Assembly (NCBI GenBank): GCA_019347575.1
Contig: JAHWKY010000012.1
Coordinates: forward strand, 66,648-130,647
Reading direction: 5' to 3'
From: Actinomycetota bacterium
Lineage (GTDB): Bacteria > Actinomycetota > Nitriliruptoria > Nitriliruptorales > Nitriliruptoraceae
Length of the DNA: 64,000 nt
Part shown: piece by piece, positions 46,584-57,865 of the stretch
Numbering within the stretch: the stretch's first letter is position 1
Layout of the letters: every line of letters starts with the position of its first letter
Position numbers and translations under genes: made by a program
Notes under the pieces: generated by a model
Told to the model about the DNA's origin: nothing
What the model saw: the letters and a program-made list of their open reading frames with translations, nothing else
Database searches by the model: none

Positions 46584-47653
46584 CACCACTGGCGCACGCG
46601 TCTCCGACCATCGCCCGGCGGGCGTCCTCCGTCGCACCCGCCCCGCGCCCCGCGACCGAACCGCCGGAAGCACGCGGTCGGTCACGAGACGACGTGCGGC
46701 TGCTCGTCGCCAGGGAGCACCGCATCACGCACGCCCGCTTCCGCGATCTGGCCCTGCACCTCGAGCCCGGCGATCTCGTGGTCGTGAACACCTCGGCGAC
46801 GCTGCCCGCGGCGCTCGACGGCACGCGGCAGGACGGGGCGCCCGTCACGGTGCACGTCGCGACCCGTCTCGACGCCCGGGGCGAGTGGATCGTCGAGCTG
46901 CGTCGCCCCGACGGGACCGGCCCCCAGCTCGACGGTCGACCGGGCGAGGTGATCGGTCTGCCGGGCGGGGCGCGGGCTGAACTGCTGACGCCCTGGGATG
47001 CGATGGCGTCCCGTCGCGGTCCGAGGCTGTGGCGTGCACGGGTAACCGGGGTCGACGATGCGGTCCCCTACCTCCACGCGTACGGCCAGCCCATCACGTA
47101 TGGCTACCTCGAGGGGCGCTGGCCGTTGGCCGCCTACCAACCGCTCTTCGCCCGTCGCCCCGGAAGCGCCGAGATGGCCAGCGCGGGGCGGCCGTTCACG
47201 ACCCCAGTGGTCGTCGACCTCATCGCAGCAGGCACCACCATCGCCCCCGTGACCCTGCACGCAGGGGTCTCGTCGCTCGAAGCAGGAGAGGGACCGCAGC
47301 CGGAACGCTTCGAGGTGCCCGAGCACACCGCCGCCCTCGTGGAGCACACGCGTCGGCGTGGTCGACGCGTCGTTGCGGTGGGGACCACGGTCGTGCGTGC
47401 TCTGGAATCCGCGATCGATCGCGACGGGCGCGTCCGAGCGCGTTCCGGCTGGACCGACCTCGTCCTCGGTCCGCACCGCCTGGCAGCCGTCGTGACCGGT
47501 CTGGTCACGGGCTGGCACGACCGCGGCTCCAGTCACCTCGACCTGCTCCAGGCCGTGGCGGGGCGCGAGCTGGTCGAGGCCGCGTACCACGCTGCGGGGC
47601 GAGCCGGGTACCGCTGGCACGAGTTCGGCGACAGCTGCCTGCTGTTGCCGTGA
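46580..47653 (+). CDS. QueA-like S-adenosylmethionine:tRNA ribosyltransferase-isomerase family protein
   Basis: 357 residues from GTG 46580. Conserved QueA stretches: LEPGDLVVVNTSATLPAAL, HAYGQPITYGYLEGRWPL, TPVVVDLIAAGTTIAPVTLHAG, VAVGTTVVRALES, GSSHLDLLQAVAG and AAYHAAGRAGYRWHEFGDSC. QueA builds the epoxyqueuosine cyclopentane in tRNA. No queuosine gene (tgt, queG) is adjacent and the gene is coupled to an SDR under SoxR, so this is probably an actinobacterial paralogue with a different substrate. Compared with QueA, the N-terminus carries an extra Pro/Arg-rich 35 residues. Confidence 0.85.
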   Translation: MTPLAHASPTIARRASSVAPAPRPATEPPEARGRSRDDVRLLVAREHRITHARFRDLALHLEPGDLVVVNTSATLPAALDGTRQDGAPVTVHVATRLDARGEWIVELRRPDGTGPQLDGRPGEVIGLPGGARAELLTPWDAMASRRGPRLWRARVTGVDDAVPYLHAYGQPITYGYLEGRWPLAAYQPLFARRPGSAEMASAGRPFTTPVVVDLIAAGTTIAPVTLHAGVSSLEAGEGPQPERFEVPEHTAALVEHTRRRGRRVVAVGTTVVRALESAIDRDGRVRARSGWTDLVLGPHRLAAVVTGLVTGWHDRGSSHLDLLQAVAGRELVEAAYHAAGRAGYRWHEFGDSCLLLP

Positions 47654-47658
47654 CGCGA

Positions 47659-47742
47659 TCAGCCCTGGCAGCTGTCGGTGAACGCCGCCCCGATGTCGTG
47701 GTTCTCGAGGATCCCCACGAGCGTCGTGAAACGCTCCGTCAT
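47659..47742 (-). CDS. 27-residue ORF overlapping the LuxR stop
   Basis: Start ATG 47742 overlaps the LuxR-gene stop (ATGA), and the peptide reads [12 protein letters not shown] then [16 protein letters not shown] balanced amphipathic composition with a C-terminal S-C-Q-G and the coupled start suggest a translated micropeptide. The reading could also be the remnant of a longer gene. Ends 5 bases from the convergent QueA-like stop. Confidence 0.4.
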   Translation of the reverse strand: MTERFTTLVGILENHDIGAAFTDSCQG

Positions 47743-49442
47743 GGTTGGTTCCCAGCGCGTAGGAGCGCGGCGGCGGCCTCGGTGCGGTTGGTGACGCCGA
47801 GCTTGCCGAGGATGTTGCTGACGTGGTGCTCCACGGTCCGCAGGCTGATGAACAGCCGCGCCGCTATGTCCGCGTTGGACAACCCTTCGGCTACCAGCTC
47901 TAGCACCTCCCGTTCGCGTTTGGTGAGCACCTCCGCCGTGCGGGGCGCGGACCGGGCGCGGTGGCCGAGCCGCCGCAGCAGCTGCGCGGCCCGGTCGGCC
48001 TCCCGCTGCGCCCCGAGCTCGTCGAGCGCCGTGAGCGCAGCGGTGGCCTCGGCAGCGGCGAGCTGGGGGCGCTCGTCGGCGAGCACCGAAGCGAGGGCGA
48101 GCCGCGTGCACGCGAGGTCGAGGATCCGGTCGGTCCGGGTGAACGCATCCAGCGCCGCCTCGAAGGCGGCCTCGGCGGACGCGTCCCCACGCGACGCGGC
48201 GACGCGCCCCGCCGTCGCCGCGGCCAGTCCCGCCACGCCGGCCAGTCCCGTCCCACGGGCGAGCTGCTCCAGCTCGTCGGCCACCGCATCGATCAGCGCA
48301 GCATCGCGGTCCGTGTCGGCGCGGGTGAGCTCGGCTTCGACCCGCAGGGCGAGCACGTCCGCCGAGAGCACGCCCCGTCCGCGACGGGCCAGGAAGCGGT
48401 CGAGGACGGCGGCGGCGAGCTCAGGCTCCCCGCGAGCGAGGTGGATGCGGGCCAACGGTCGCGCCGCCTCCGAGCGCCCCTCGTGTCCCGCGACGAGGGC
48501 GGCGGCCTCGTCGATGCGGCCTTGACGCGCACGCAGTTCGGCCATGCGCAGCAGGGCTTCGTAGCGTGTGCCGACGTACGTCTCGGCGTACAGGTCGAGC
48601 GCCGTCTGCAGCTCGAGTTCCGCCTCATCCCACCTACCGGCGGCGGTCAGCAGCCCACCGAAGTGCATGCGACAGATCGCCGCGATAGGCAGTTCACCGG
48701 TCCGCTCGACGTAACCGTCGACCGCTGCCAGCCATGCGGTCGCGCGCTGGATGTCAGCGAGCATCTCGCAGGTGTGGAACAACGTGCAGTAGATCTCGCC
48801 GGCGGCCCAGGGGTCATCCACGACGCCCCCGGACACCGCCGCCACGGCCTCGTCGATCAGGCGCATCCCGCGTTCGGGCTCATCGCGCTCGACGTGCGCC
48901 TTGCCGAGGTAGGCCAAGGCGTCGAACTCCAGACCGCTGTCGCCGTGACGCCGTGCCACCTCGAGTGCGACCGTCGCGTGCCGTTCGCGCTCGTCGGGGT
49001 CAGCGGTCGTGCCGGCGAGGAACAGCTCGGCCCAACCGTGCTCGGGTGACTCCTCGAGGTCAGCCAGGAGCCTCTGGGCGTGCGCGAGCCAGCCGTTGAC
49101 CGCCGCAGCGTTGCCGTAGATCAGGCCGTGCAGCATCGCGAGCTGCGTGGCGACACCTGCCGCACGTGCGTGATCGCCGCGCTCGCGGAGGCCGACGAAG
49201 GCCCGTTCACGCAGCGCCAGCGCCTCGGGGTAGCGCCCCTGCCAGTAGCGCGCCTGCCCGAGCCCATCGAGCGCGTCCGGTGTCGACCGCTCCTCCAGAG
49301 CGGCCTGGAAGCAGTCCGCCGCCCCCTCCCAGTCGCACGCCGCCAGGGCCGCACGGCCGCGCGCCAGCTCATCCACCCCCAGCTCCTCCACGGAGGCCAG
49401 GATGCCAGAGACCCCGTGTCGGCGACCCGTGGTTCCACCCAT
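47739..49442 (-). CDS. TPR-LuxR transcriptional regulator
   Basis: 567 residues from ATG 49442. About 470 residues of tetratricopeptide-like helices ([60 protein letters not shown]) are followed by the LuxR/GerE helix-turn-helix at residues about 500-560 ([45 protein letters not shown]). There is no ATPase or receiver domain. Divergent from a methyltransferase 57 bp away, which may be its target. Ends in overlap with a 27-codon ORF. Confidence 0.88.
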   Translation of the reverse strand: MGGTTGRRHGVSGILASVEELGVDELARGRAALAACDWEGAADCFQAALEERSTPDALDGLGQARYWQGRYPEALALRERAFVGLRERGDHARAAGVATQLAMLHGLIYGNAAAVNGWLAHAQRLLADLEESPEHGWAELFLAGTTADPDERERHATVALEVARRHGDSGLEFDALAYLGKAHVERDEPERGMRLIDEAVAAVSGGVVDDPWAAGEIYCTLFHTCEMLADIQRATAWLAAVDGYVERTGELPIAAICRMHFGGLLTAAGRWDEAELELQTALDLYAETYVGTRYEALLRMAELRARQGRIDEAAALVAGHEGRSEAARPLARIHLARGEPELAAAVLDRFLARRGRGVLSADVLALRVEAELTRADTDRDAALIDAVADELEQLARGTGLAGVAGLAAATAGRVAASRGDASAEAAFEAALDAFTRTDRILDLACTRLALASVLADERPQLAAAEATAALTALDELGAQREADRAAQLLRRLGHRARSAPRTAEVLTKREREVLELVAEGLSNADIAARLFISLRTVEHHVSNILGKLGVTNRTEAAAALLRAGNQP

Positions 49443-49498
49443 GAACCGCGCGTCCGTCTCCGCCACGATGGCGCTGACACATCGAGGGGAGGACGGAC

Positions 49499-50320
49499 GT
49501 GAGTGCGACCGAGCTGGGATGGCAACTGGACGAAGCTGGCGCGCGAGGCTACGAGGACAACCTCGTGCGGATCTTCATGGATCCCTGGGCACGTGATCTA
49601 CTCGAACGCGTCGGGGTCGGCGCGGGGGCGTCGCTGCTCGACATCGGCACGGGGACCGGGATCGTCGCCCGTCTCGCCACGGCGCTGATCGGGCCGTCGG
49701 GACGGATCGTCGGCGTCGACGTCAACCCCGCGATGCTGGCGGTGGCGGGTGAGCTCAGTGCCGACCTGACACCGGCGATCGACCTACGCCAGGCGTCCGC
49801 CGAGGAGCTGCCGTTCGATGACGGCACCTTCAGCATCGTCGTGGCACAGCAGGTGCTGCCGTTCTGCGACCACGTGGCCGCGCTGGCGGAGTTCCACCGG
49901 GTGAGCACGCCGGGGGCCAGGCTGGGCATCGCCACCTGCGGATCGCTGCCACACCAGCCCGGTTACCGCGTCCTCGTCGATCGTCTGGAGCACCACCTCG
50001 GCGTGGAGGCGGCACGCACCATCGCCTCGCCCTACTCGTTCGGCGACGTCCGGGAGGTGCGGGGGGCGGTCGAGGCGGCGGGGTTCACCGACATCGTGAC
50101 CAACATCGCCGTGACCTCGGTGCGGTTCCCGTCGGCGGCGGCGTTCGTCCAGGCGGAGCTGTCGAGCTCACCGCTCGCCGACACGCTGGCGTCCCTCGAC
50201 GCCGACGTCCTCGAGGGCCTCGTCGCGGATCTGGGCGGGGCGCTGGCGAGCCACACCGACGACGACGGCATCGTCTTCCCCTTCGAGACCCTCACCGTCA
50301 CCGCCACGCGCCCCGCCTGA
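49499..50320 (+). CDS. Class I SAM-dependent methyltransferase (UbiE/MenG-like)
   Basis: 273 residues from GTG 49499 (GAGGGGAGGA upstream). SAM motif [21 protein letters not shown], motif [14 protein letters not shown], and [23 protein letters not shown] with [15 protein letters not shown] are the Methyltransf_11 hallmarks. Acceptor unknown, a lipid-like or small molecule judging from relatives. Divergent from the TPR-LuxR gene. The 19-bp hairpin copy 2 lies 15 bases after its stop. Confidence 0.88.
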   Translation: MSATELGWQLDEAGARGYEDNLVRIFMDPWARDLLERVGVGAGASLLDIGTGTGIVARLATALIGPSGRIVGVDVNPAMLAVAGELSADLTPAIDLRQASAEELPFDDGTFSIVVAQQVLPFCDHVAALAEFHRVSTPGARLGIATCGSLPHQPGYRVLVDRLEHHLGVEAARTIASPYSFGDVREVRGAVEAAGFTDIVTNIAVTSVRFPSAAAFVQAELSSSPLADTLASLDADVLEGLVADLGGALASHTDDDGIVFPFETLTVTATRPA

Positions 50321-50334
50321 CACCCAGCGCCTGG

Positions 50335-50353
50335 CGCGGGCAACTGCTCCCGC
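50335..50353. repeat. 19-bp dispersed hairpin, copy 2
   Basis: Identical to 45273-45291 (CGCGGG-CAACTGCT-CCCGC). Located between the convergent methyltransferase and hydrolase stops; probable bidirectional terminator. Confidence 0.6.
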
Positions 50354-50357
50354 ACGA

Positions 50358-52070
50358 TCACTCGGGGTCGCGCATCGGGGGCGGGATGGCACCTTCGACC
50401 TCGGTGGCGGCGAGCAAGGCGGGATCCACGCGGACGATGCCGGCGGAGCTGAAGTTGGACGGGTCCCCTTCGAGGTAGACGTCCGCGGGGCGCGTGAGCG
50501 TCAACAGCGGCAGGTCGAGCGTGGCCGCGTCGACCGACACCGTCGTCTGGGTGACGCCGGGCGAGTACCAGCTGTCCTCCGAGGCGTTGACGAACACGCC
50601 GATGCGGTGTCCCTCCCGGATCAGGAAGTCCTGGGGGTAGAGGGTGAAGCTCACCTCGTTGGCGCCGACCTCGGTGAGCGCCACCGCGCCGCGGTGCACG
50701 AGCTGACCGTTGCCTGCGGCGTCGAAGTCGTACACGCGCACCACCAGGTGCGCGCCGGGCGCCTGCGTCGTCGCCTCGACGTGCATGGTCATCTCGCCCG
50801 CGATGTGCACGTCGTGGGGCAGAACGGGGGTCGTGGACCAGAACCCGGCCGCGCTGCTGGACCGTGTCTGCGGCTCGTCGATGTACGTCCCCGGGTTCAG
50901 CGGCATGGGCCAGACCTCGACGTCGGCCGGCGGCCACTGCTCCTCCGCGCGCCACGTCCCGTTGAGCCCTCCGGATTGGACGGTCACGGGCGGGTCGGCG
51001 ACCTCGGACTCGATGCCGAGCACGTGCAGGTTGAGGAACCGGAACGCCTCGTCGAGGAAACCGTCGCGGCCCACTTCCGGCTCGTGCCCACGGCGATGGT
51101 CGTGCTGGGCGAACCACGCCTGCTTGGGACCGGTGAGTGAGGTCCAGATGTCGGTGCCGACCATCTTGGTGTTCGCGTCGTGGAAGCCGTGCGACCACAG
51201 GGTGGGGACGGAGGATCCGGCCGCGTTGCGGTAGGGCTCCCGGTCGGCCCAGTAGGGGTCGTCGCGGTCACCGATGACGTTCATGGCCTGCCAGTCGACG
51301 CGGCAGTCGGGGTGGCCCTCGATGCCGTCGACGTTCGACTCGACGTAGTCCTGGTTGGTCGCCGAGCCCTGTGACACCGGCGGGAACAGGTCGTCGGCGG
51401 TGTACACGCTCGTCGTCGCGTAGCGCCCCGTCGCGTAGTGGACCCCGCTGTGCCACAGCGCCGTGTAGCCCGACAGTCCCGGCGCCTGGATCACGGTCGC
51501 CGCCAGGTGCTCCGACCCGCTGCCGAGCGCCAGCACCTGTTGCGCCGAGTCGTAGGACTTGCCCCAGAGCGCGACCTTCCCGTTCGACCACGGCTCGGTG
51601 CCGGCCCAATCGATGGTCTCCTTGGTGTCGAGGAACTCGTTCTGGCCGTAGTACTGGAAGCAGCCGCCGGAGCCGCCGAAGCCGCGCACGTCGACCGCCA
51701 CGTACGCCCAGCGCCCCGCCTCGAAGTCGGGGTGCTTGAACACCTCGGGGAAGCGGACGGGGATGTCGGTGTTGAGCACTCCCAGCCCCCCTCGCGCCCC
51801 GCCGTTGGGCGACGTGTAGGGCGTGATCGACACCAGGACCGGGTGCTCCTCGTCTTCCGCACGATCCTCGGGGAGGTACACCCCGGCGTGCAGTTCGACC
51901 CCATCGTGGCTGGGGTACCACGCGTCGAAGTACTCGTAGCCCTCGGGGATGACCAGCTGCTGCGACGTCGAGGTAGCCGGTGAGCCGGCCGGGGCGGCGG
52001 CGACGAGGCCGAGCAGCAGCCCGGCCACCGCGAGCAGGGTCAGGGGGCGACGGGAGGGGGAACGGGTCAT
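50358..52070 (-). CDS. Secreted CocE/NonD-family (S15-type) hydrolase
   Basis: 570 residues from ATG 52070. Signal peptide about 1-31 (LLAVAGLLLGLVAAAPAGS). Nucleophile WGKSYDS (S172) after DWAGTEPWSNGKVALWGKSY; oxyanion Tyr in SITPYTSPNG; acid HGFHDANTKM; His in FAQHDHRRGHEPE. The C-terminal X-Pro jelly-roll (about 370-570; APGAHLVVRVYDFDAAGNGQ) is complete. Acts extracellularly on esters or peptides. It is the second intact S15-type enzyme of the window. Confidence 0.88.
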   Translation of the reverse strand: MTRSPSRRPLTLLAVAGLLLGLVAAAPAGSPATSTSQQLVIPEGYEYFDAWYPSHDGVELHAGVYLPEDRAEDEEHPVLVSITPYTSPNGGARGGLGVLNTDIPVRFPEVFKHPDFEAGRWAYVAVDVRGFGGSGGCFQYYGQNEFLDTKETIDWAGTEPWSNGKVALWGKSYDSAQQVLALGSGSEHLAATVIQAPGLSGYTALWHSGVHYATGRYATTSVYTADDLFPPVSQGSATNQDYVESNVDGIEGHPDCRVDWQAMNVIGDRDDPYWADREPYRNAAGSSVPTLWSHGFHDANTKMVGTDIWTSLTGPKQAWFAQHDHRRGHEPEVGRDGFLDEAFRFLNLHVLGIESEVADPPVTVQSGGLNGTWRAEEQWPPADVEVWPMPLNPGTYIDEPQTRSSSAAGFWSTTPVLPHDVHIAGEMTMHVEATTQAPGAHLVVRVYDFDAAGNGQLVHRGAVALTEVGANEVSFTLYPQDFLIREGHRIGVFVNASEDSWYSPGVTQTTVSVDAATLDLPLLTLTRPADVYLEGDPSNFSSAGIVRVDPALLAATEVEGAIPPPMRDPE

Positions 52071-52197
52071 GGCGGCGCGGTCCGTAACTGACGGCGACAG
52101 GGGTGTACGGGGACTTCGACGTCGGGCGGTGTGGGTCCTTCTCCGGAGAACGGGGAGGAACCACGACACCGGCGCCCACCCCGCCCCGGCCGCCCGC

Positions 52198-53673
52198 TCA
52201 GACGACGAGGGCCTCGCGACGGCGGACGTCGCCGCGCCGGGCGAGATCGTCCCACGCGGCGGCGAGGCGGCGCACCCCGTCGTCGATGACCTCGGGTGGG
52301 GCGACGAAGGTCAGCCGCACCCGGTCGTGGTGCTCGCGGGCCGCGATGCCGAACGTCGGCCCCGGGGCGACCGCGACGCCGTGTCGATCGACGGTCGCGG
52401 CGAACATCGCAGCGTCGTGCGATGGCAGCTGCACCCACAGGGCGAGGCCTCCGGCGGGGCGCGTCCAGCTCCAGTCCGGCAGCTCGCGCCGCAGCGCGGC
52501 CTCGAGGTGGTCGAGCTGTGCGGTGAGCTGCTCCCTCCGGCGCCCCGCGACCACGTCGGTCTGCGGGAGCAGCCGCGCAGCGACGAGCTGGTCGATGATC
52601 GGTGTGCCGTAGTTCGTCACGGTCTTGATGCGACCGAGCCGCTCGATCGTGACCGGGTCGGCACGGACCCAGCCGATGCGCAGACCGCCCCAGAAGACCT
52701 TGCTCATCGATCCGACCGTGAGCACCGGGGCGGTCGGGTCGGCGGCGGCGATCGGGGCGGGCGGCGGTGTCTCGAACCACAGCTCCTGCTGCACGAGGTC
52801 CTCGATGACCGGGACGTGGAACTCCGCAGCGAGCCGTGACACCTCCCGACGTCGAGCTGCGTCGAGCACCACACCCGTCGGGTTGTGGAAGTCGGGGACG
52901 AGGTAGACCAGTCGGGGCAGCGACCGCGCGAGGATGTCAGCGAGCTGGTCGGTGCGCGCCCCGTGGTGATCCACGTCCACCCCGAGCAGGCGACCACCCA
53001 CCGAGCGCAGGACGTCGAGCGCCCCGACGTAGGTCGGGCTCTCGACGGCCACCGGGTCGCCCGGCTCGACGAACAGACGCGCCGCGAGGAGCACCGCCTC
53101 GACCGCACCGGTGGTGACCATGACCTGCTCGGGTGCCGTGCCGAGTCCGCGGTCGGTGAGGTGTTCAGCGATGGCCTCGCGCAGCGGGGGAACGCCGAGC
53201 GGGACGTACCCGTGGCCGCTGGTCCAGCGCTCCAGCGTGGCGTCGTCGAGCTCGCGGGTCGCGGTGAGGACCTCTGGAGCACACGGCACGGCCGCGGCGA
53301 CGAACTCGATGCGGGCCTGGGGTCGCCCCGACAGGTCGCGCAGCAGCGCGTGCTCGTCGAGCTCCTCGACCAGTTCGCGACGACCCTCGTCGGGGGCGGG
53401 GCGGCGACGCGCCACGTAGGTCCCCGACCCCTGGCGCCGGTCGATGAGCCGCGCGGCGTCGACCTCCTCCAGCGCGGCGGCGACGGTGCTGCGGCTCACC
53501 GACAGCTCCGCGGCGAGCTCGCGCTCGGGAGGCAGGCGCACGCCTCCGGGGATGCGCCCCGTCTCGATCCCGGCGACGAGCGCGGCCCCGAGTCGGCGGT
53601 AGAGCGGGCCCTCGCCGTGGGTCCAGTCCCCCAGCACGGCGCGCAGACGTGGGAGTGGCAGCAGCTGCGCCAT
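52198..53673 (-). CDS. MocR-family (GntR-aminotransferase fusion) regulator
   Basis: 491 residues from ATG 53673. N-terminal GntR winged helix (PLYRRLGAALVAGIETGRIPGG...SVSRSTVAAALEEVDAARLI, residues 23-90), linker, then a fold-type I aminotransferase domain: HNPTG (N264), EDLVQQELWF with D292, and the PLP lysine K325 in GSMSKVFWGG. Such proteins sense PLP or amino compounds. The gene is divergent from a small Cys-rich protein and an EamA transporter, its probable targets; binding-site repeats lie in the intergenic region. Confidence 0.92.
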   Translation of the reverse strand: MAQLLPLPRLRAVLGDWTHGEGPLYRRLGAALVAGIETGRIPGGVRLPPERELAAELSVSRSTVAAALEEVDAARLIDRRQGSGTYVARRRPAPDEGRRELVEELDEHALLRDLSGRPQARIEFVAAAVPCAPEVLTATRELDDATLERWTSGHGYVPLGVPPLREAIAEHLTDRGLGTAPEQVMVTTGAVEAVLLAARLFVEPGDPVAVESPTYVGALDVLRSVGGRLLGVDVDHHGARTDQLADILARSLPRLVYLVPDFHNPTGVVLDAARRREVSRLAAEFHVPVIEDLVQQELWFETPPPAPIAAADPTAPVLTVGSMSKVFWGGLRIGWVRADPVTIERLGRIKTVTNYGTPIIDQLVAARLLPQTDVVAGRRREQLTAQLDHLEAALRRELPDWSWTRPAGGLALWVQLPSHDAAMFAATVDRHGVAVAPGPTFGIAAREHHDRVRLTFVAPPEVIDDGVRRLAAAWDDLARRGDVRRREALVV

Positions 53674-53695
53674 ATCCGATCCATTCCGGCTTGAT

Positions 53696-53760
53696 TGGCA
53701 CGCCCATCGTGCCACATCATCGGTCCACTCCGCCAGCTTGGCACGCGATAAGCAAGCCAA
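53696..53760. promoter_or_regulatory. MocR binding region
   Basis: TGGCACG-CCCAT-CGTGCCA (53696-53714) is a perfect 7+5+7 dyad, and TTGGCACG recurs in direct orientation at 53738-53745, with GCCAA at 53756-53760. Mixed direct and inverted copies of one half-site are typical for MocR operators. The region also must hold the divergent promoters. Confidence 0.6.
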
Positions 53761-53790
53761 TCTAGGCGAATGGATGGGAAGGTTGGTCAC

Positions 53791-53994
53791 ATGTTCGAGC
53801 TCTGGTGCCCCACAGACAGCCGGCACGTGCTGCGCTGGTCGAGCCACGTCGTGCACGTCGCGCACCCCGCGCCCGGGGCGATCGACCTGATCGTGCGCTG
53901 CGAGTGCGGGGCGCGCGTCCTGTGGCGCACCGGCCGTGCGCGCGCCGGCCACGACGAGTTCGTGCACGGCATCGACGCCCTGGTGGCGGCGTGA
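53791..53994 (+). CDS. Small Cys/His protein, zinc-ribbon-like
   Basis: 67 residues from ATG 53791, chosen because GGGAAGG lies 8 bases upstream. MFELWCPTDSRHVLRWSSH and IVRCECGARVLWRTGR provide four possible zinc ligands (one C-P-x and a C-x-C pair with His). Similar small proteins occur across actinobacteria without a known role. Located directly downstream of the MocR binding region and 34 bp before the EamA gene, so likely in the same transcript. Confidence 0.6.
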   Translation: MFELWCPTDSRHVLRWSSHVVHVAHPAPGAIDLIVRCECGARVLWRTGRARAGHDEFVHGIDALVAA

Positions 53995-54028
53995 CACCAA
54001 CCGAGACGGACCCGCGCCGAGTGACGAC

Positions 54029-55138
54029 GTGACCGCAGCCGAACCGACCCGCCTCCGCGTCGCGGTCGCGCTGGCGACCGTCTACCTCGTGTGGGGCTCG
54101 ACCTACCTCGCCATCAAGATCGGCCTGGACGAGCTGCCGCCGTTGCTGCTGGCCGGCGTCCGCTTCACCCTCGCCGGCATCCCGATGTACGTGTGGGCGG
54201 CCAGGCGCCACCGACGGGCCACCGGCGAGCGGTTGCGCCCCACTCGCATCGAGTGGCGCACCGCCGTGATCGCCGGAGGGCTGCTGCTCGTCGGCGGCAA
54301 CGGGGCGGTCACCGTGGCGGAGCAGGACATCGACTCTGGGCTCGCCGCGCTGCTGGTCGCGAGCGTGCCGCTGTGGATGGCGCTGCTCGACCGCGTCGTG
54401 TTCGGACGCCGCCTGTCCAGCCCCGCGGTCGCGGGACTGGCGCTGGGGTTCCTCGGGGTCGCGCTGCTCGTCCGGCCCGACGGCAACGGCCAGCTCCTGG
54501 CCTCGTTGCTGGTGCTCGGCGGGGCGCTGGCGTGGGCATGGGGGTCGCTGTACTCGCGGGGCGCCGCGCTGCCCGCCGACCCGATCGCCTCGACCGCGAT
54601 GCAGATGCTCGGTGGAGCCGGACTGTTCCTGATCCTGTCCGCGGCGACGGGCGAGTTCGCTGACGTGGACGCGGCGGGCATCGGCTGGCGCTCGGTCGCC
54701 GCCGTGAGCTACCTCGCCGTGTTCGGCTCGGTGGTCGGGTTCACCGCCTACACGTGGCTGCTGCGCGCGGTCCCGGCCTCGACCGTCTCGACCTACGCGT
54801 ACGTCAACCCGGTCGTCGCGGTGTTCCTCGGTTGGCTGGTCCTCGGTGAGCGGCTCGCAGCGATGACGCTCGTAGCCGCGGCCCTGGTCGTCGTGTCGGT
54901 GGTCCTGATCGTCGCCACCCGTGGACGGACGGTTCAGCCCGCGATGAGCGGGATGCGGTTGAGGTCGATCACCGATCCGTCGCGGGCCGAAGTGTCGAAC
55001 ACCTCGAGGAACACGACCTGGCGCTCGGACACGTCGGCCGAGGCCGCGAACGAGAAGTCCCCGACGCAGCCGGTGCCGCACGAGGCGGTCGTGTTGCCCT
55101 CGTCGAGCACCGCCCCGTCCGTGTCGACGACGCGGTAG
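54029..55138 (+). CDS. EamA/DMT-family transporter with a long C-terminal readthrough
   Basis: 369 residues from GTG 54029. Ten transmembrane helices in two EamA repeats (VALATVYLVWGSTYLAIKIG opens the first; LLASLLVLGGALAWAWGSLYSRG the second; AYVNPVVAVFLGWLVLGERL is the signature end). After helix ten (VVVSVVLIVATRGR, near residue 299) about 70 Ser/Thr-rich residues follow that are the antisense of the convergent lipoprotein gene. A usual stop has apparently been lost. Exports amino acids or other metabolites; target of the MocR regulator by position. Confidence 0.8.
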   Translation: MTAAEPTRLRVAVALATVYLVWGSTYLAIKIGLDELPPLLLAGVRFTLAGIPMYVWAARRHRRATGERLRPTRIEWRTAVIAGGLLLVGGNGAVTVAEQDIDSGLAALLVASVPLWMALLDRVVFGRRLSSPAVAGLALGFLGVALLVRPDGNGQLLASLLVLGGALAWAWGSLYSRGAALPADPIASTAMQMLGGAGLFLILSAATGEFADVDAAGIGWRSVAAVSYLAVFGSVVGFTAYTWLLRAVPASTVSTYAYVNPVVAVFLGWLVLGERLAAMTLVAAALVVVSVVLIVATRGRTVQPAMSGMRLRSITDPSRAEVSNTSRNTTWRSDTSAEAANEKSPTQPVPHEAVVLPSSSTAPSVSTTR

Positions 55139-55503
55139 GCGACGTTCGCCTCGAACGTGCTGGCGCACCCGGTCACCTCGAACGGCCCGCTGACCGACGT
55201 GCCCGGCGAGGGCGACAGCACGAAGATGAAGGCGAGCTCGGCCGGTGGGGAGTCCGGACCGGTCTGCTGACAGGGCTCGGGTAGCGCGTCCGCGGGCGTC
55301 CCGGTCCCGGTCGGGGTGGGCGTCGGACTCGGTTCGGTCGGCGGCGTCGCCTCGGTCGGCGCCGCCGTGACGGTGCGCGTCACCGTGACGGTCGGGGCGG
55401 GCGACACGTCATCGTCGTCTCCGCCGCACGCCCCGAGCGCCAACGCTCCGACGATGACCAGCACCAGGCCGTGAGTTCGCACGCTGTCTCCGAGGTCGGT
55501 CAC
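54934..55503 (-). CDS. Lipoprotein with Gmad2-type immunoglobulin-like domain
   Basis: 189 residues. Lipobox LALGAC-GG near residue 26, then a Thr/Pro-rich linker (PTEPSPTPTPTGTGT). Residues about 95-189 form the Gmad2 fold: SPSPGTSVSGPFEVTGCAST, FEANVAYRVVDTDGAVLDEG, CGTGCVGDFSFAAS and VVFLEVFDTSARDGSVIDLNRIPL. Three Cys in the domain may pair. Surface-exposed; function unknown. The last 205 bases overlap the EamA gene on the other strand; the strong domain match supports this strand as real. Confidence 0.85.
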   Translation of the reverse strand: MTDLGDSVRTHGLVLVIVGALALGACGGDDDDVSPAPTVTVTRTVTAAPTEATPPTEPSPTPTPTGTGTPADALPEPCQQTGPDSPPAELAFIFVLSPSPGTSVSGPFEVTGCASTFEANVAYRVVDTDGAVLDEGNTTASCGTGCVGDFSFAASADVSERQVVFLEVFDTSARDGSVIDLNRIPLIAG

Positions 55504-55563
55504 CCCACGCTAGCGAGCGAATCAGCGCTCGCCGCAGCCGGGGACGGGTGTCCCGTCAGCTGC

Positions 55564-57792
<2,229 letters not shown>

Positions 57793-57865
57793 CGGCGGCT
57801 ACCTCGGCGGGTCGTCGACGGGCGCGGTCGGGGACCGAACGCTACCCGCCCTGGCGACCTCGCCC

